A DNA stretch of 64,000 bases, taken from Streptomyces sp. CC208A. GTDB taxonomy: Bacteria; Actinomycetota; Actinomycetes; Streptomycetales; Streptomycetaceae. A program made the translations under genes and the position numbers. Below are positions 32,971-41,469 of the stretch, piece by piece (within the stretch, counting starts at the first letter, position 1; every line of letters starts with the position of its first letter). Location of the stretch: the NCBI RefSeq assembly GCF_030010625.1, contig NZ_JASCXN010000031.1, positions 37,847 through 101,846 on the forward strand, written 5' to 3'. The notes under the pieces were generated by a model, which saw nothing but the letters and a program-made list of their open reading frames with translations, ran no database searches and was not told where the DNA came from.

Positions 32971-32986
32971 AACAGAAGGTTTTGTT
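32971..32986. promoter_or_regulatory. MarR-type operator candidate
   Basis: AACAGAAGGTTTTGTT, an imperfect 16-base palindrome (AACA-AA / TT-TGTT), lies in an A+T-rich pocket between the MarR gene and the MFS gene. Both size and composition suit a MarR dimer site. Confidence 0.5.
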
Positions 32987-33032
32987 GCAGACTATTTTTT
33001 ACGGAACTTGATACGGGTTCCTCGGTGCGGGC

Positions 33033-33518
33033 TCAGCTCTTCTGGCGGGCCCGGCGTGCGGTCGCCGGCCCCTCGACGGGCGTCTTCAGGTGTCCGTCCG
33101 CCAGTCGTCCCAGCGCGTGGACCAGCACCTCCCGCTCCTCCTCGGGGAGCGAGTCGAGGGCGGCCTCGTGGACGCCGTCCACGATGCGCCGGCTCTGCGC
33201 GGCGACCCGTGCGCCCGCCTCCGTGACGGCGATGATCCGCGCCCGCCGGTCCGTGCTGGACGGGCGCCGCTCGGCGAGCCCGGCCTTCTCCAGGGCGTCG
33301 ACGGTGACGACCATCGTCGTCTTGTCCATGTCGCCGATCTCGGCGAGCTGTGCCTGCGTCCGCTCCTCCTCCAGGGCGTGGACGAGGACGCAGTGCATCC
33401 GGGCGGTGAGCCCGATCTCCGCCAGCTCCGCCGCCATGCGGGTGCGCAGGACGTGGCTGGTGTGGTCGAGGAGGTAGGAGAGATCGGGCTCGCTGCGGCG
33501 GGGCGTCATGGCGGTCAT
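33033..33518 (-). CDS. MarR-family transcriptional regulator
   Basis: 161 aa. Winged helix core: THVLRTRMAAELAEIGLTAR, RTQAQLAEIGDMDKTTMVVT, LEKAGLAERRPSSTDRRARI, then ITAVTEAG-like VTEAGARVAA. It most likely represses the downstream MFS pump and itself. The start is the ATG at 33518, seven bases after TACCCT; a second ATG lies three codons in. Confidence 0.9.
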   Translation of the reverse strand: MTAMTPRRSEPDLSYLLDHTSHVLRTRMAAELAEIGLTARMHCVLVHALEEERTQAQLAEIGDMDKTTMVVTVDALEKAGLAERRPSSTDRRARIIAVTEAGARVAAQSRRIVDGVHEAALDSLPEEEREVLVHALGRLADGHLKTPVEGPATARRARQKS

Positions 33519-33583
33519 GTCCGCCAGGGTAGAGGGGGTCGATCCGTTCCGGACGGTCCGGAAGCGGACGAACCCGCCCGGGG

Positions 33584-33991
33584 TCAGGCCTGCGCGATCC
33601 GGATCATGTTTCCGGCCGGGTCGCGGAAGGCGCAGTCGCGGACGCCGTACGGCTGGTCGATCGGCTCCTGGAGGACGTCGGCACCCGCCGCCCGGACCTT
33701 CTCGAAGGCCGCGTCGACGTCGGCCGTGCGGAGGTTGACCCCGCGCAGCAGGCCCTTGGCGAGGAGTTCGGCGACGGCCTCGCGGTCCTCCTCGGTGGCG
33801 CCGGGGTCGGCCAGCGGCGGTTCGAGGACGATCTCGACGTCCGGCTGGGCGGGCGACCCGAGGGTCACCCAGCGCATCCCTCCGAAGTCGACGTCCTTGC
33901 GGATCTCGAAGCCGAGCGCGTCGCGGTAGAAGCCGAGGGCGGCCTCGTGGTCGTCGACGGCGATGAAGCACTGGTGCAGGTTGATGTCCAT
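33584..33991 (-). CDS. VOC-superfamily (glyoxalase-like) protein
   Basis: 135 aa. Two beta-alpha-beta-beta-beta repeats: CFIAVDDHEAALGFYRDALG and VNLRTADVDAAFEKVRAAGA, ending DCAFRDPAGNMIRIAQA. Candidate metal ligands are His8, Glu and the final acidic region. Functions of this family range from antibiotic resistance to ring cleavage, so no substrate is assigned. It lies 10 bases after the AraC-type gene and is probably its target. Confidence 0.87.
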   Translation of the reverse strand: MDINLHQCFIAVDDHEAALGFYRDALGFEIRKDVDFGGMRWVTLGSPAQPDVEIVLEPPLADPGATEEDREAVAELLAKGLLRGVNLRTADVDAAFEKVRAAGADVLQEPIDQPYGVRDCAFRDPAGNMIRIAQA

Positions 33992-34001
33992 GCGCTCCAC
34001 G

Positions 34002-34439
34002 CTAGGGAGCGGCGCCGGGCCGTGCTTCTCCGTTCCTGCCCGGTCGCGTGACCACCTTGGCGACGCAGGCGGGAAGGCCCTCGTCGGCGCCGTGCACGCG
34101 GGCCCGGTAGGCGCTCGGCGTCTCCCCGACCAGCTGGGTGAAGCGCGAGCTGAACGAGCCGAGCGACGTACACCCCACCTCCATGCAGACGTCGGTCACG
34201 GACAGGTCCCCGCGCCGCAGCAGTGCCTTGGCGCGCTCGATCCGCCGGGTCATGAGGTAGCCGTACGGGGTCTCCCCGAAGGCGGCGCGGAAGCTCCGCG
34301 CGAAGTGCCCGGTGGACATCAGCGCGGTCCGCGCGAGCGCCGCCACGTCCAGCGGCTGTGCGTACTCGCGGTCCATTTGGTCCCGCGCCCTGCGCAGGCG
34401 CCGGAGGTCGTCGAGGGGGATGCGGGTGTCGGGGGTCAC
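34002..34439 (-). CDS. AraC-family regulator (stand-alone DNA-binding domain)
   Basis: 145 aa consisting almost entirely of the two-helix-turn-helix AraC domain: LDVAALARTALMSTGHFARS, FGETPYGYLMTRRIERAKAL, LSVTDVCMEVGCTSLGSFSS and FTQLVGETPSAYRAR. There is no ligand-binding N-terminal domain. The GTG start is used (VTPDTRIPL). In operon with the VOC gene, which suggests local control of that protein. Divergent from the XRE gene at 34542. Confidence 0.88.
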   Translation of the reverse strand: MTPDTRIPLDDLRRLRRARDQMDREYAQPLDVAALARTALMSTGHFARSFRAAFGETPYGYLMTRRIERAKALLRRGDLSVTDVCMEVGCTSLGSFSSRFTQLVGETPSAYRARVHGADEGLPACVAKVVTRPGRNGEARPGAAP

Positions 34440-34492
34440 GCCGCCACCGTACCGCCGTCCCCGTACCGCCGTTCCCGGATCAGGAACACTCC

Positions 34493-34510
34493 TGCAAGCA
34501 CCCGCTTGCA
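34493..34510. promoter_or_regulatory. TGCAAGC palindrome upstream of the XRE gene
   Basis: TGCAAGC-ACCC-GCTTGCA, a perfect seven-base inverted repeat directly followed by an A+T-rich ATAGTTAG segment that could be a -10 region. It is 31 bases upstream of the XRE gene start and 53 bases from the divergent AraC start. Confidence 0.5.
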
Positions 34511-34541
34511 ATAGTTAGCAGACGGTGGCAGGGTGCGGAGC

Positions 34542-34952
34542 ATGGCATCGCTCAACGTCGGCAATCTCGGCAGCCTCGGCGAGTACCTGCGCGAGCAGCG
34601 GCGCACCGCGCAGCTCTCGCTCCGGCAGCTCGCCGACGCCGCCGGGGTGTCGAACCCGTACCTCAGCCAGATCGAGCGCGGGCTGCGCAAGCCCAGCGCC
34701 GAGGTGCTCCAGCAGGTCGCCAAGGCGCTGCGGATCTCGGCCGAGACGCTCTACGTGCGGGCCGGGATCCTCGACGAGAAGGACCGGGAGGAGCTGGAGA
34801 CGCGCGCCGTCATCCTGGCCGATCCCTCGATCAGCGAGCGGCAGAAGCAGGTGCTGCTCCAGATCTACGACTCCTTCCGCAAGGAGAACGCGGCGGAGCA
34901 CGCCGCCGGGAACAAGGCTGAGAACGCGGCGGAGCCGGAAGCCTCTAGCTAG
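34542..34952 (+). CDS. XRE-family regulator
   Basis: 136 aa. An N-terminal Cro/CI helix-turn-helix, LGEYLREQRRTAQLSLRQLA and GVSNPYLSQIERGLRKPSAE, is followed by a helical tail (ISERQKQVLLQIYDSFRKEN). ATG 34542 is used; GTG 34533 is an alternative. It is conserved ahead of the helical HbhA-like gene (26 bases downstream) in streptomycetes. Target unknown, likely including its own operon. Confidence 0.85.
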   Translation: MASLNVGNLGSLGEYLREQRRTAQLSLRQLADAAGVSNPYLSQIERGLRKPSAEVLQQVAKALRISAETLYVRAGILDEKDREELETRAVILADPSISERQKQVLLQIYDSFRKENAAEHAAGNKAENAAEPEASS

Positions 34953-34978
34953 TACGTCCCACCGGGAGGACCACCAGC

Positions 34979-35566
34979 ATGGCCATCATCGACGAACTGC
35001 GTACCCCCCTCTACTTCGCCGCCGGCACGGCCGACCTCGCCGTGCGGCAGGCCCGCAAGGTGCCCGGCCTGATCGAGCACCTCGCCGCCGAGGCGCCCGG
35101 ACGGATCGAGGCCGTGCGGAACACCGACCCCAAGGCCGTCCAGGAGAAGGTGACCGTCCGGGCCAAGGAGGCCCAGGCCGTCGTCCAGGCCAAGGTCGCC
35201 GAGGTCGTCGAGGTCCTCGACACCGACCTCAAGAAGCTCGGGGAGACCGCGCAGGACCTGGCCCTGCGGGGGGTCGGCGTGGCCGCCGAGTACGCCGTCA
35301 AGGCCCGCGAGAAGTACGAGGAGGTCGCCGCCCTCGGCGAGGAGACCGTCCGCGCCTGGCGCGGCGAGACCCCCGCCCCGGCCACCGAGATCACGGTCGT
35401 GGTCGAGCCGGAGTCGGAGAAGGGGCCGGAGGAGGCCCCGGCGGCTGCCGCGGAGCCCGAGCCGGCCGTCGGGCCCGAGCCCGCCGCGAAGGCGCCCGTC
35501 CGCAAGCCCGCCGCCCGCAAGGCGCCCGCGAAGAAGGCCGCGGCCGAGGCCGACGAGTCCGAATAG
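34979..35566 (+). CDS. HbhA-like helical protein with Lys/Ala/Pro-rich tail
   Basis: 195 aa. Residues 1-120 are continuous amphipathic helix (YFAAGTADLAVRQARKVPGL, VRAKEAQAVVQAKVAEVVEV). The tail is a Pro-Ala-Lys repeat region ending RKPAARKAPAKKAAAEADES. This resembles mycobacterial heparin-binding haemagglutinin, a surface protein, but Streptomyces function is unknown. No signal peptide. A GGGAGGACCACC site precedes the ATG. Confidence 0.8.
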   Translation: MAIIDELRTPLYFAAGTADLAVRQARKVPGLIEHLAAEAPGRIEAVRNTDPKAVQEKVTVRAKEAQAVVQAKVAEVVEVLDTDLKKLGETAQDLALRGVGVAAEYAVKAREKYEEVAALGEETVRAWRGETPAPATEITVVVEPESEKGPEEAPAAAAEPEPAVGPEPAAKAPVRKPAARKAPAKKAAAEADESE

Positions 35567-35662
35567 CGGATCCGGGCACGAATTCTGGGGGTCGGAGCGT
35601 TGAAACGGGTACCTTGACCGCGAGGCGCCCGTACCCCCATGACCCCCTAGGCGGTGTTCAGC

Positions 35663-36010
35663 ATGTTGATGGACCGGTTCGACAGCACCCTCAGCCTGCT
35701 GATGTTCCTGGTCTTCACCGGGTTCGCGGTCGCGTCGTTCGTCATCGCGGCGATGGTCCGCGAGGACGCCTACCGGGCCGCGGACAAGAAGACGAAGAAG
35801 TTCTGGCTGATCCTGCTCGGGGTCAATCTCGCCGTGAACCTCTTCCTCCCCGGCTTCCTCTTCCTCCTGATCGCGGGACTGATCGCCGCGATCGTCTTCA
35901 TGGTGGACGTCCGTCCGGCCCTCAAGCAGGTCATGGGCGGCGGTGGCGGTGGCCGGCGCGGCGGATCCAGCAGCGACGGGCCGTACGGCCCGTACAACGG
36001 CGGCCGGTAG
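35663..36010 (+). CDS. DUF2516 small membrane protein
   Basis: 115 aa with two to three transmembrane helices (LSLLMFLVFTGFAVASFVI; FWLILLGVNLAVNLFLPGF; the third leads into MVDVRPALKQV). A glycine-rich tail ends the chain. ATG 35663 is preferred with GGCGG upstream; GTG 35654 is possible. Conserved actinobacterial protein of unknown function. Confidence 0.82.
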   Translation: MLMDRFDSTLSLLMFLVFTGFAVASFVIAAMVREDAYRAADKKTKKFWLILLGVNLAVNLFLPGFLFLLIAGLIAAIVFMVDVRPALKQVMGGGGGGRRGGSSSDGPYGPYNGGR

Positions 36011-36030
36011 CCGGCGGAACGACAGAGGCG

Positions 36031-36061
36031 AGGGGCCCGGGAGCGAGACTCCCGGGCCCCT
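36031..36061. terminator. Bidirectional terminator
   Basis: Perfect 13-base stem AGGGGCCCGGGAG / CTCCCGGGCCCCT with a five-base loop between the convergent stops of the DUF2516 and PP2C genes. Confidence 0.85.
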
Positions 36062-36070
36062 CGTACGTCG

Positions 36071-37429
36071 TCAGCCCCGGGGCCCCTCGCGTTCCAGGGC
36101 CAGCAGGGCCACGTCGTCCGTCAGCTCGCCGCCGTTCAGGGAGCGGGCCTCCGCCATCGCGGCCTCCAGGAGGGCCTCGCCGCGCAGGCCGCCGGCCAGC
36201 TGCCGGTTGATCATCCCGACCATGCCGTCCTGCCCGAGCCGCGGCGAGCCGGGGCCCGCCGTCCGGCCCTCGATCAGGCCGTCGGTGTAGAGGAGCAGGC
36301 TCCACGCCCCGCCGAGCTCGACCTGCCGGCGCGGCCACCTGGCATGCGGCAGCAGGCCGAGGGCCGGGCCGCCGTCCTCGTACGGCAGGAGCCGGGCGGT
36401 CCCGTCCCGGTGGGCGACGAGCGGGGCCGGGTGGCCGGCCAGGCACAGCCCGGCGCGGCGCCCGTCGGGCGCGATGTCGACCGTGCAGAGGGTCGCGAAG
36501 ATCTCCTCGCTCTCCCGCTCGTGCTCCAGGACCCGCTGGAGGGTGGAGAGCAGCTCGTCCCCGCAGAGCCCGGCGAAGGTCAGGGCGCGCCATGCGATCC
36601 GCAGCTCGACGCCGAGGGCGGCCTCGTCGGGGCCGTGGCCGCAGACGTCACCGATCATGGCGTGGACGGTGCCGTCCGGGGTGCGGACGACGTCGTAGAA
36701 GTCGCCGCCGAGCAGTGCCCGGGACCTGCCGGGCCGGTAGCGGGCGGCGAAGCGCAGGTCGGAGCCCTCCAGGAGCGGGGTGGGCAGCAGGCCGCGTTCC
36801 AGGCGGGCGTTCTCCTGGGCGCGCAGCCGGGACTCGGCGAGCTTCGCCTTGGCGGCGTCGTTGCGCTTGCGCTCGACCGCGTACCGGATGGCGCGGCTCA
36901 GCAGCCGCCCGTCCAGCTCCTCGCGGAAGAGGTGGTCCTGGGCCCCGGCCCGTACCGCCTCGGCCGCCAGCTCGGCGTCGGCCGAGGGGGCGAGGGCGAG
37001 GACGGCGTGCCGGGGCGCGAGGCGCAGGATGTGCCGCAGCGGGGCGAGCGGGTCCTCGTCGGCCGCGCCCCGGGGAACGGGCAGCGCGAGGTCGACGAGG
37101 ACGCAGTGCACGTCGTCGGTGAGCAGCCGCTCGGCCTCGGTGAGGTTGCGGGCGGTACGGATGCGGACCCGGGTGCCGGCCTTGCCCGCCGCGTCGAGCA
37201 GTTCGGGTACGGCGAGGGAACCCGCCGGGTCGTCCTCGACGACCAGGAGGGTGAGGTCGGTGCGGTCGCGGTCGGCCCCGGTGTCCGCGGTGGGGCCTGT
37301 GCCTGTGCCTGTGCCTGTTCCTGCGTCTGGGCCTGTTCCTGTGTCGGTCACAGCGGTGGCGTCCATGGCGGTGGTCTCGCCTTGCCCCGCAGCAGAGACG
37401 ATTCTCTGGCGCGGTACGGATACGGGCAT
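36071..37429 (-). CDS. Receiver-linked PP2C/SpoIIE serine phosphatase
   Basis: 452 aa. After a ~50-residue Thr/Gly/Ala-rich leader comes a response-regulator receiver (LTLLVVEDDPAGSLAVPELL; CVLVDLALPVPRGA with the Asp), a short coiled coil (AAKAKLAESRLRAQENARLE), then a PP2C domain. Phosphatase metal motifs are LLGGDFYDVVRT, IGDVCGHGPDEAALG, LCLAGHPAPLV and LLLYTDGLIEGRT; it ends with DDVALLALER. Such proteins dephosphorylate anti-anti-sigma partners (RsbU-like role, inferred). The leader contains a six-base microsatellite (37296-37346). No partner switch gene is adjacent. Confidence 0.9.
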   Translation of the reverse strand: MPVSVPRQRIVSAAGQGETTAMDATAVTDTGTGPDAGTGTGTGTGPTADTGADRDRTDLTLLVVEDDPAGSLAVPELLDAAGKAGTRVRIRTARNLTEAERLLTDDVHCVLVDLALPVPRGAADEDPLAPLRHILRLAPRHAVLALAPSADAELAAEAVRAGAQDHLFREELDGRLLSRAIRYAVERKRNDAAKAKLAESRLRAQENARLERGLLPTPLLEGSDLRFAARYRPGRSRALLGGDFYDVVRTPDGTVHAMIGDVCGHGPDEAALGVELRIAWRALTFAGLCGDELLSTLQRVLEHERESEEIFATLCTVDIAPDGRRAGLCLAGHPAPLVAHRDGTARLLPYEDGGPALGLLPHARWPRRQVELGGAWSLLLYTDGLIEGRTAGPGSPRLGQDGMVGMINRQLAGGLRGEALLEAAMAEARSLNGGELTDDVALLALEREGPRG

Positions 37430-37653
37430 CGGTTCGGGTTTCCTTCCCTCCCCCGAGGGCGCTCCGGGCGCCGGGTGGCGTCCCGCCCGTCCGGGACCAT
37501 AGCGGCAGTGCGGCGTGCGACGGAATGGCGATCACCGCGCGGGCGGGGACGTCATCCTTGGCATATGCCGCGGAAGGGGAGGTACTTGCGCCGGGTTCGG
37601 GCGCGAGCGGGCCCGTGACCCATGAGAAAGGTCACTCGGCAGGTCCGTCAGGT

Positions 37654-37721
37654 CGGGCGGGCGAGCAGACCGGGTGGGCGAGCAGATCGGGTGGGCGATC
37701 AGGTCGGGCGGACGATGCCGA
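37654..37721. repeat. 17-bp tandem repeat, four units, overlapping the NlpC/P60 stop codon
   Basis: Units CGGGCGGGCGAGCAGAC, CGGGTGGGCGAGCAGAT, CGGGTGGGCGATCAGGT and a diverged fourth copy follow each other without gaps. The last two span the end of the NlpC/P60 gene, whose TGA occupies 37701-37699. Confidence 0.75.
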
Positions 37722-38754
37722 GGATCTCCATCGAGCCGGCGCCCGCCACCGTGACGTTCCGGCCGGGGCGGGGCGCGTGGACCATCTTCCCGTCCCCGAT
37801 GTACATGCCGATGTGGCTGGCGTCCCGGTAGTAGACGATCAGGTCGCCGGGGCGCATGTCCTTCGGCTGGACGCGGGGGAGCAGCCGCCACTGCTCCTGC
37901 GAGGTGCGCGGGATGCGCTTGCCGGCGGACGCCCAGGCGGACTGGGTCAGGCCGGAGCAGTCGAAGGAGTCGGGGCCCTCGGCGCCCCACACGTACGGCT
38001 TGCCGACCTGGGCGAGGGCGTTCTCGACCGCCCTGCGGGCCTCGGGGGTGGTCTCGGCGGTGAGCTCGGCGAGTATCCCGGAGTCGAGCCACTTCGTCTG
38101 GGACCGCTGCCGGGCCTGCTCCTCCAGGCGCCGCAGCCGCTCGCGCTCCTCGGCGGCGAGCTCGCTCTCCAGCTTCTTCGCGGCGGCGATCTTGTCGTTG
38201 ATGTCCTTCTTCGCCTGGGCCTGCTTGACGCGGTCGGCCTCCAGCTTGGTCCAGTTGTCGCCGGCCTCCTTGGCGTAGGTGTCCAGCTCCGCCTGGACGC
38301 GGGTGAGTTCGCCGATGAGGTCGGTGGTGGCCTTGGCACCCTCGCGGAGCCGCCCGGCGGTGTCGAGGAAGAGCTGCGGGTCGCCGGTGAGGACGAGCTG
38401 GGCGCTCTCGGGGATGCCGCCGGTGCGGTACTGGGCGCGGGCGGTGGCGCCGGCCTGGGCCTTGAGGACCTCGATCTGCTTCCGGCCGCTCTCGATCATC
38501 CGGGCCAGCCGCACGAGCTCGGCGGACTGGGTCTCGGTGCGCTCCTCGGCGAGGTTGTACGCGTCGGTGGCGGCGGCCGCCTGCCGGTACAGCCCGTCGA
38601 TCTCCGCGCGGACCTCTTCGAGGGTCTTCTCCGGCAGGGGCGGCGGCAGCGGGGCCGCGGCGGCCTGGAGCGTGAGCGCGGGCGAGGCCAGGACCGCCAG
38701 GGCGCAGACCACGGTCACCGCGGCGGCGTACGGACGTCGGCGTCGTCGGTTCAC
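37699..38754 (-). CDS. Secreted NlpC/P60 peptidoglycan endopeptidase
   Basis: 351 aa. RRRRRPY then a hydrophobic stretch ending AAAAP (about 35) forms a signal peptide. Residues 45-225 are a long coiled coil (EVRAEIDGLYRQAAAATDAY; RVKQAQAKKDINDKIAAAKK). The catalytic NlpC/P60 domain has DSFDCSGLTQ (Cys about 269), ASHIGMYIGDG (His) and MVHAPRPG (third polar His). It cuts peptide stems in the cell wall, and the coiled coil is typical of RipA-like autoinhibition. No ydaO riboswitch is recognisable upstream. Confidence 0.92.
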   Translation of the reverse strand: MNRRRRRPYAAAVTVVCALAVLASPALTLQAAAAPLPPPLPEKTLEEVRAEIDGLYRQAAAATDAYNLAEERTETQSAELVRLARMIESGRKQIEVLKAQAGATARAQYRTGGIPESAQLVLTGDPQLFLDTAGRLREGAKATTDLIGELTRVQAELDTYAKEAGDNWTKLEADRVKQAQAKKDINDKIAAAKKLESELAAEERERLRRLEEQARQRSQTKWLDSGILAELTAETTPEARRAVENALAQVGKPYVWGAEGPDSFDCSGLTQSAWASAGKRIPRTSQEQWRLLPRVQPKDMRPGDLIVYYRDASHIGMYIGDGKMVHAPRPGRNVTVAGAGSMEILGIVRPT

Positions 38755-38968
38755 AGTCTCCCCCTCGTGGCCGGGTGCCCCCTCGGCCGCTTTCTGATTT
38801 ACCGTCAGTAACTTGTGATGGTCCTGGCGATAGTGCCATGAGGAACCGGAAAACGACAGTGACCCCGCCAGAGTGACGGCCGATGAGGGGGGTGACGTTC
38901 CCGGCAGGACGGGGCCGGGGGAGTGATGTGGGGCACAGGAGGTCCCGAGTGCCCTTGTCGACCGCCGG

Positions 38969-39844
38969 TCAGCCGCCCCCCGGAACCTGCCCGCCCCCCG
39001 GAGCCTGCCCGCCCCCCGGAGCCTGCTGCCCCCCGCCGGTCAGCCGCCCCCCCGGCGCCAGCGCCTCCCACCGGAGGGTCACCTCGCCCTGCCGCCAGCG
39101 CTTCGGGCCGTCCACGACCGGCCAGTCGGCCGCCAGATCCCGTACGGTGCGGATCCAGCGCTGCCGGGCGCCCAGGGAGGCGTACGGGGCCGCCGCCGCC
39201 CACGCCCGGTCGAAGTCCCGCAGGAAGGCGTGGACCGGCTCGCCCGGGACGTTGCGGTGGATCAGCGCCTTCGGGAGGCGTTCGGCCAGGTCGGAGGGGC
39301 GGTCGAGGGAGCCGAGCCGGGTCGCGAAGGTGACCGTGCGCGGCCCGCCCCGGTCGAGCGCCACCCACACGTGCCGGCGCCCGATCTCGTCGCAGGTCCC
39401 CTCGACGAGCAGCCCGCCGGGCGCGAGCCGCCCGCACAGCCGCTCCCAGACCGCCGCGACCTGCTCCTCGTCGTACTGGCGCAGCACGTTCGCCGCCCGG
39501 ATCAGCGCGGGCGCGCCCGGCACCGGGACCTCGAAGCCGCCGTGCACGAAGGCGAGCCCCTCGTACCGCTCCTCGTACGGCTTCGCGGCCTCGACCCGGG
39601 CGGGCTCGATCTCGATCCCGTACAGCAGGGTGCGGGGCTCGGCGGTGCGCAGCCGGGCGAGGAGCTCGACGGCGGTCCAGGGGGCGGCGCCGTACCCGAG
39701 GTCGACGGCGACGGGCGGCTCGGGGAAGCGGCGCAGGGCGGGGCCGTGGACGGCGGCGATCCAGCGGTCCATGCGGCGCAGCCGGTTGGGGTTGGTGGTC
39801 CCGCGGGTCGGGGTGCCGACGGGGCGGGTGGTGCGCGGGGCCAT
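38969..39844 (-). CDS. SAM-dependent class I methyltransferase
   Basis: 291 aa. Motif I is VAVDLGYGAAPWTAVELLAR, motif II LLYGIEIEPARVEAA, and APALIRAANVLRQYDEEQVA fits motif IV. The substrate is unknown. The C-terminal ~20 residues are repeats of APGGGQ, produced by a tandem DNA repeat (38969-39030) that is likely variable. TATCCT six bases before the ATG suggests leaderless initiation. It is divergent from mshA and conserved there in streptomycetes. Confidence 0.88.
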   Translation of the reverse strand: MAPRTTRPVGTPTRGTTNPNRLRRMDRWIAAVHGPALRRFPEPPVAVDLGYGAAPWTAVELLARLRTAEPRTLLYGIEIEPARVEAAKPYEERYEGLAFVHGGFEVPVPGAPALIRAANVLRQYDEEQVAAVWERLCGRLAPGGLLVEGTCDEIGRRHVWVALDRGGPRTVTFATRLGSLDRPSDLAERLPKALIHRNVPGEPVHAFLRDFDRAWAAAAPYASLGARQRWIRTVRDLAADWPVVDGPKRWRQGEVTLRWEALAPGGRLTGGGQQAPGGGQAPGGGQVPGGG

Positions 39845-40098
39845 GCGACGAGGATACGGAGGGAACAGGAGGACGGAGGAGGGGGATGCGGAGGGAGTGG
39901 GAGAACGGAGGAGAGGGGATACGGAGGGGCCAGGGGAGGGCGAAGGCGCCCGGTCCGCGCGTAATGAATTGGCAAAACGCCGGGACCAGCGGAAATGAAG
40001 GGGGGCCGTTCCGGTGTTGTGCGGGGCGGAGAGCGTGAACCGCGCCCTCCGCCTGTCATGTCCGCACGCCAGGCCCCTCTCGCGGAAGGACCGCCGAC

Positions 40099-41469
40099 GT
40101 GAGCCAGTACGTGTCCCGGTTCGCCGGCACCCGGCACCGGCACCCGGCAGCGCCCTCCCGGCTCCGGCTGCCGGGCCGCCACCGGACCCCCCGCCGCGTG
40201 GCCATGCTCTCCGTCCACACCTCCCCGCTCCACCAGCCGGGCACCGGCGACGCGGGCGGCATGAACGTCTACATCGTCGAGCTCGCCAAGCGGCTCGCCG
40301 CCATCGACATCGAGGTGGAGATCTTCACCCGGGCCACCACCGGCGGCCTCGCCCCCGTGGTCGAGCTGGCCCCCGGCGTCCTGGTGCGGCACGTGGACGC
40401 GGGCCCGTACGAGGGGCTCGCCAAGGAGGAGCTGCCCGCCCAGCTCTGCGCCTTCACCCACGGCGTGATGCAGGCGTGGGCGGGCCACCGCCCCGGCCAC
40501 TACGACCTGGTCCACTCGCACTACTGGCTCTCCGGCCACGTCGGCTGGCTCGCCGCCGAGCGGTGGGGCGTGCCGCTCGTCCACGCCATGCACACCATGG
40601 CCAAGGTCAAGAACGCCTCGCTCGCCGAGGGCGACACCCCCGAACCGGCGGCCCGGGTCATCGGCGAGACGCAGATCGTCTCCGCCGCCGACCGGCTGAT
40701 CGCCAACACCGACGAGGAGGCCGACGAGCTGGCCCGCTTCTACGAGGCGGACCCCGGCAAGATCGCGGTCGTCCACCCCGGCGTCAACCTCGACCGCTTC
40801 CGGCCCGCCGACGGCCGGGCCGCCGCCCGCGCCCGCCTCGGCCTGCCGCAGGACGCCTTCGTGCCCGTCTTCGCCGGCCGCATCCAGCCCCTGAAGGCCC
40901 CGGACGTGCTGCTGCGCGCCGCCGCCCTGATGCTCGACCGCGACCCCGCGCTGCGCTCCCGCATGGTGGTGCCGGTGGTCGGCGGCCCCAGCGGCAGCGG
41001 CCTCGCCAAGCCGGAGGGGCTCCAGAAGCTCGCCGCCAGGCTGGGCATCGCCGACCTGGTGCGCTTCCACCCGCCGGTGGGCCAGGAGCGGCTCGCGGAC
41101 TGGTTCCGGGCCGCGTCGGTCCTCGTCATGCCCTCGTACAGCGAGTCCTTCGGGCTCGTCGCGATCGAGGCGCAGGCGACCGGCACCCCGGTCGTCGCGG
41201 CCGCGGTGGGCGGTCTGCCCGTCGCCGTACGGGACGAGCGGACCGGCTTCCTGGTGCAGGGCCACGACCCCGCCGACTACGCGCGCGTGCTGGACCGTTT
41301 CGCCGCCGACCCGGCGCTCACCGTCCGGATGGGCGAGGAGGCCGCCCGGCACGCCGGCTCCTTCGGCTGGGACACGGCCGCCTCGGGCACCGCCGACGTG
41401 TACACGGCCGCCATGCACGACCACCGCCAGCGCACGCACCACCGTCGCGTACGCTCCCACCATGGCTGA
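40099..41469 (+). CDS. mshA: D-inositol-3-phosphate glycosyltransferase
   Basis: 456 aa, GT4 family, the first enzyme of mycothiol synthesis: UDP-GlcNAc plus inositol-3-phosphate. N-terminal acceptor domain: VAMLSVHTSPLHQPGTGDAG then GMNVYIVELAKRLA, YDLVHSHYWLSGHVGW. Donor domain: FVPVFAGRIQPLKAPDVLLR and PSYSESFGLVAIEAQATGTP (the E-x7-E motif). The GTG start has GGAAGGACC upstream. The end overlaps the YbjN gene by eight bases. Completes the pathway started with MshD at the left of the window. Confidence 0.95.
   Translation: MSQYVSRFAGTRHRHPAAPSRLRLPGRHRTPRRVAMLSVHTSPLHQPGTGDAGGMNVYIVELAKRLAAIDIEVEIFTRATTGGLAPVVELAPGVLVRHVDAGPYEGLAKEELPAQLCAFTHGVMQAWAGHRPGHYDLVHSHYWLSGHVGWLAAERWGVPLVHAMHTMAKVKNASLAEGDTPEPAARVIGETQIVSAADRLIANTDEEADELARFYEADPGKIAVVHPGVNLDRFRPADGRAAARARLGLPQDAFVPVFAGRIQPLKAPDVLLRAAALMLDRDPALRSRMVVPVVGGPSGSGLAKPEGLQKLAARLGIADLVRFHPPVGQERLADWFRAASVLVMPSYSESFGLVAIEAQATGTPVVAAAVGGLPVAVRDERTGFLVQGHDPADYARVLDRFAADPALTVRMGEEAARHAGSFGWDTAASGTADVYTAAMHDHRQRTHHRRVRSHHG

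Noticed and set aside
38755..38968. ydaO (c-di-AMP) riboswitch before the NlpC/P60 gene
   Set aside because: These riboswitches precede some Streptomyces wall hydrolases, but no conserved core is recognisable here.
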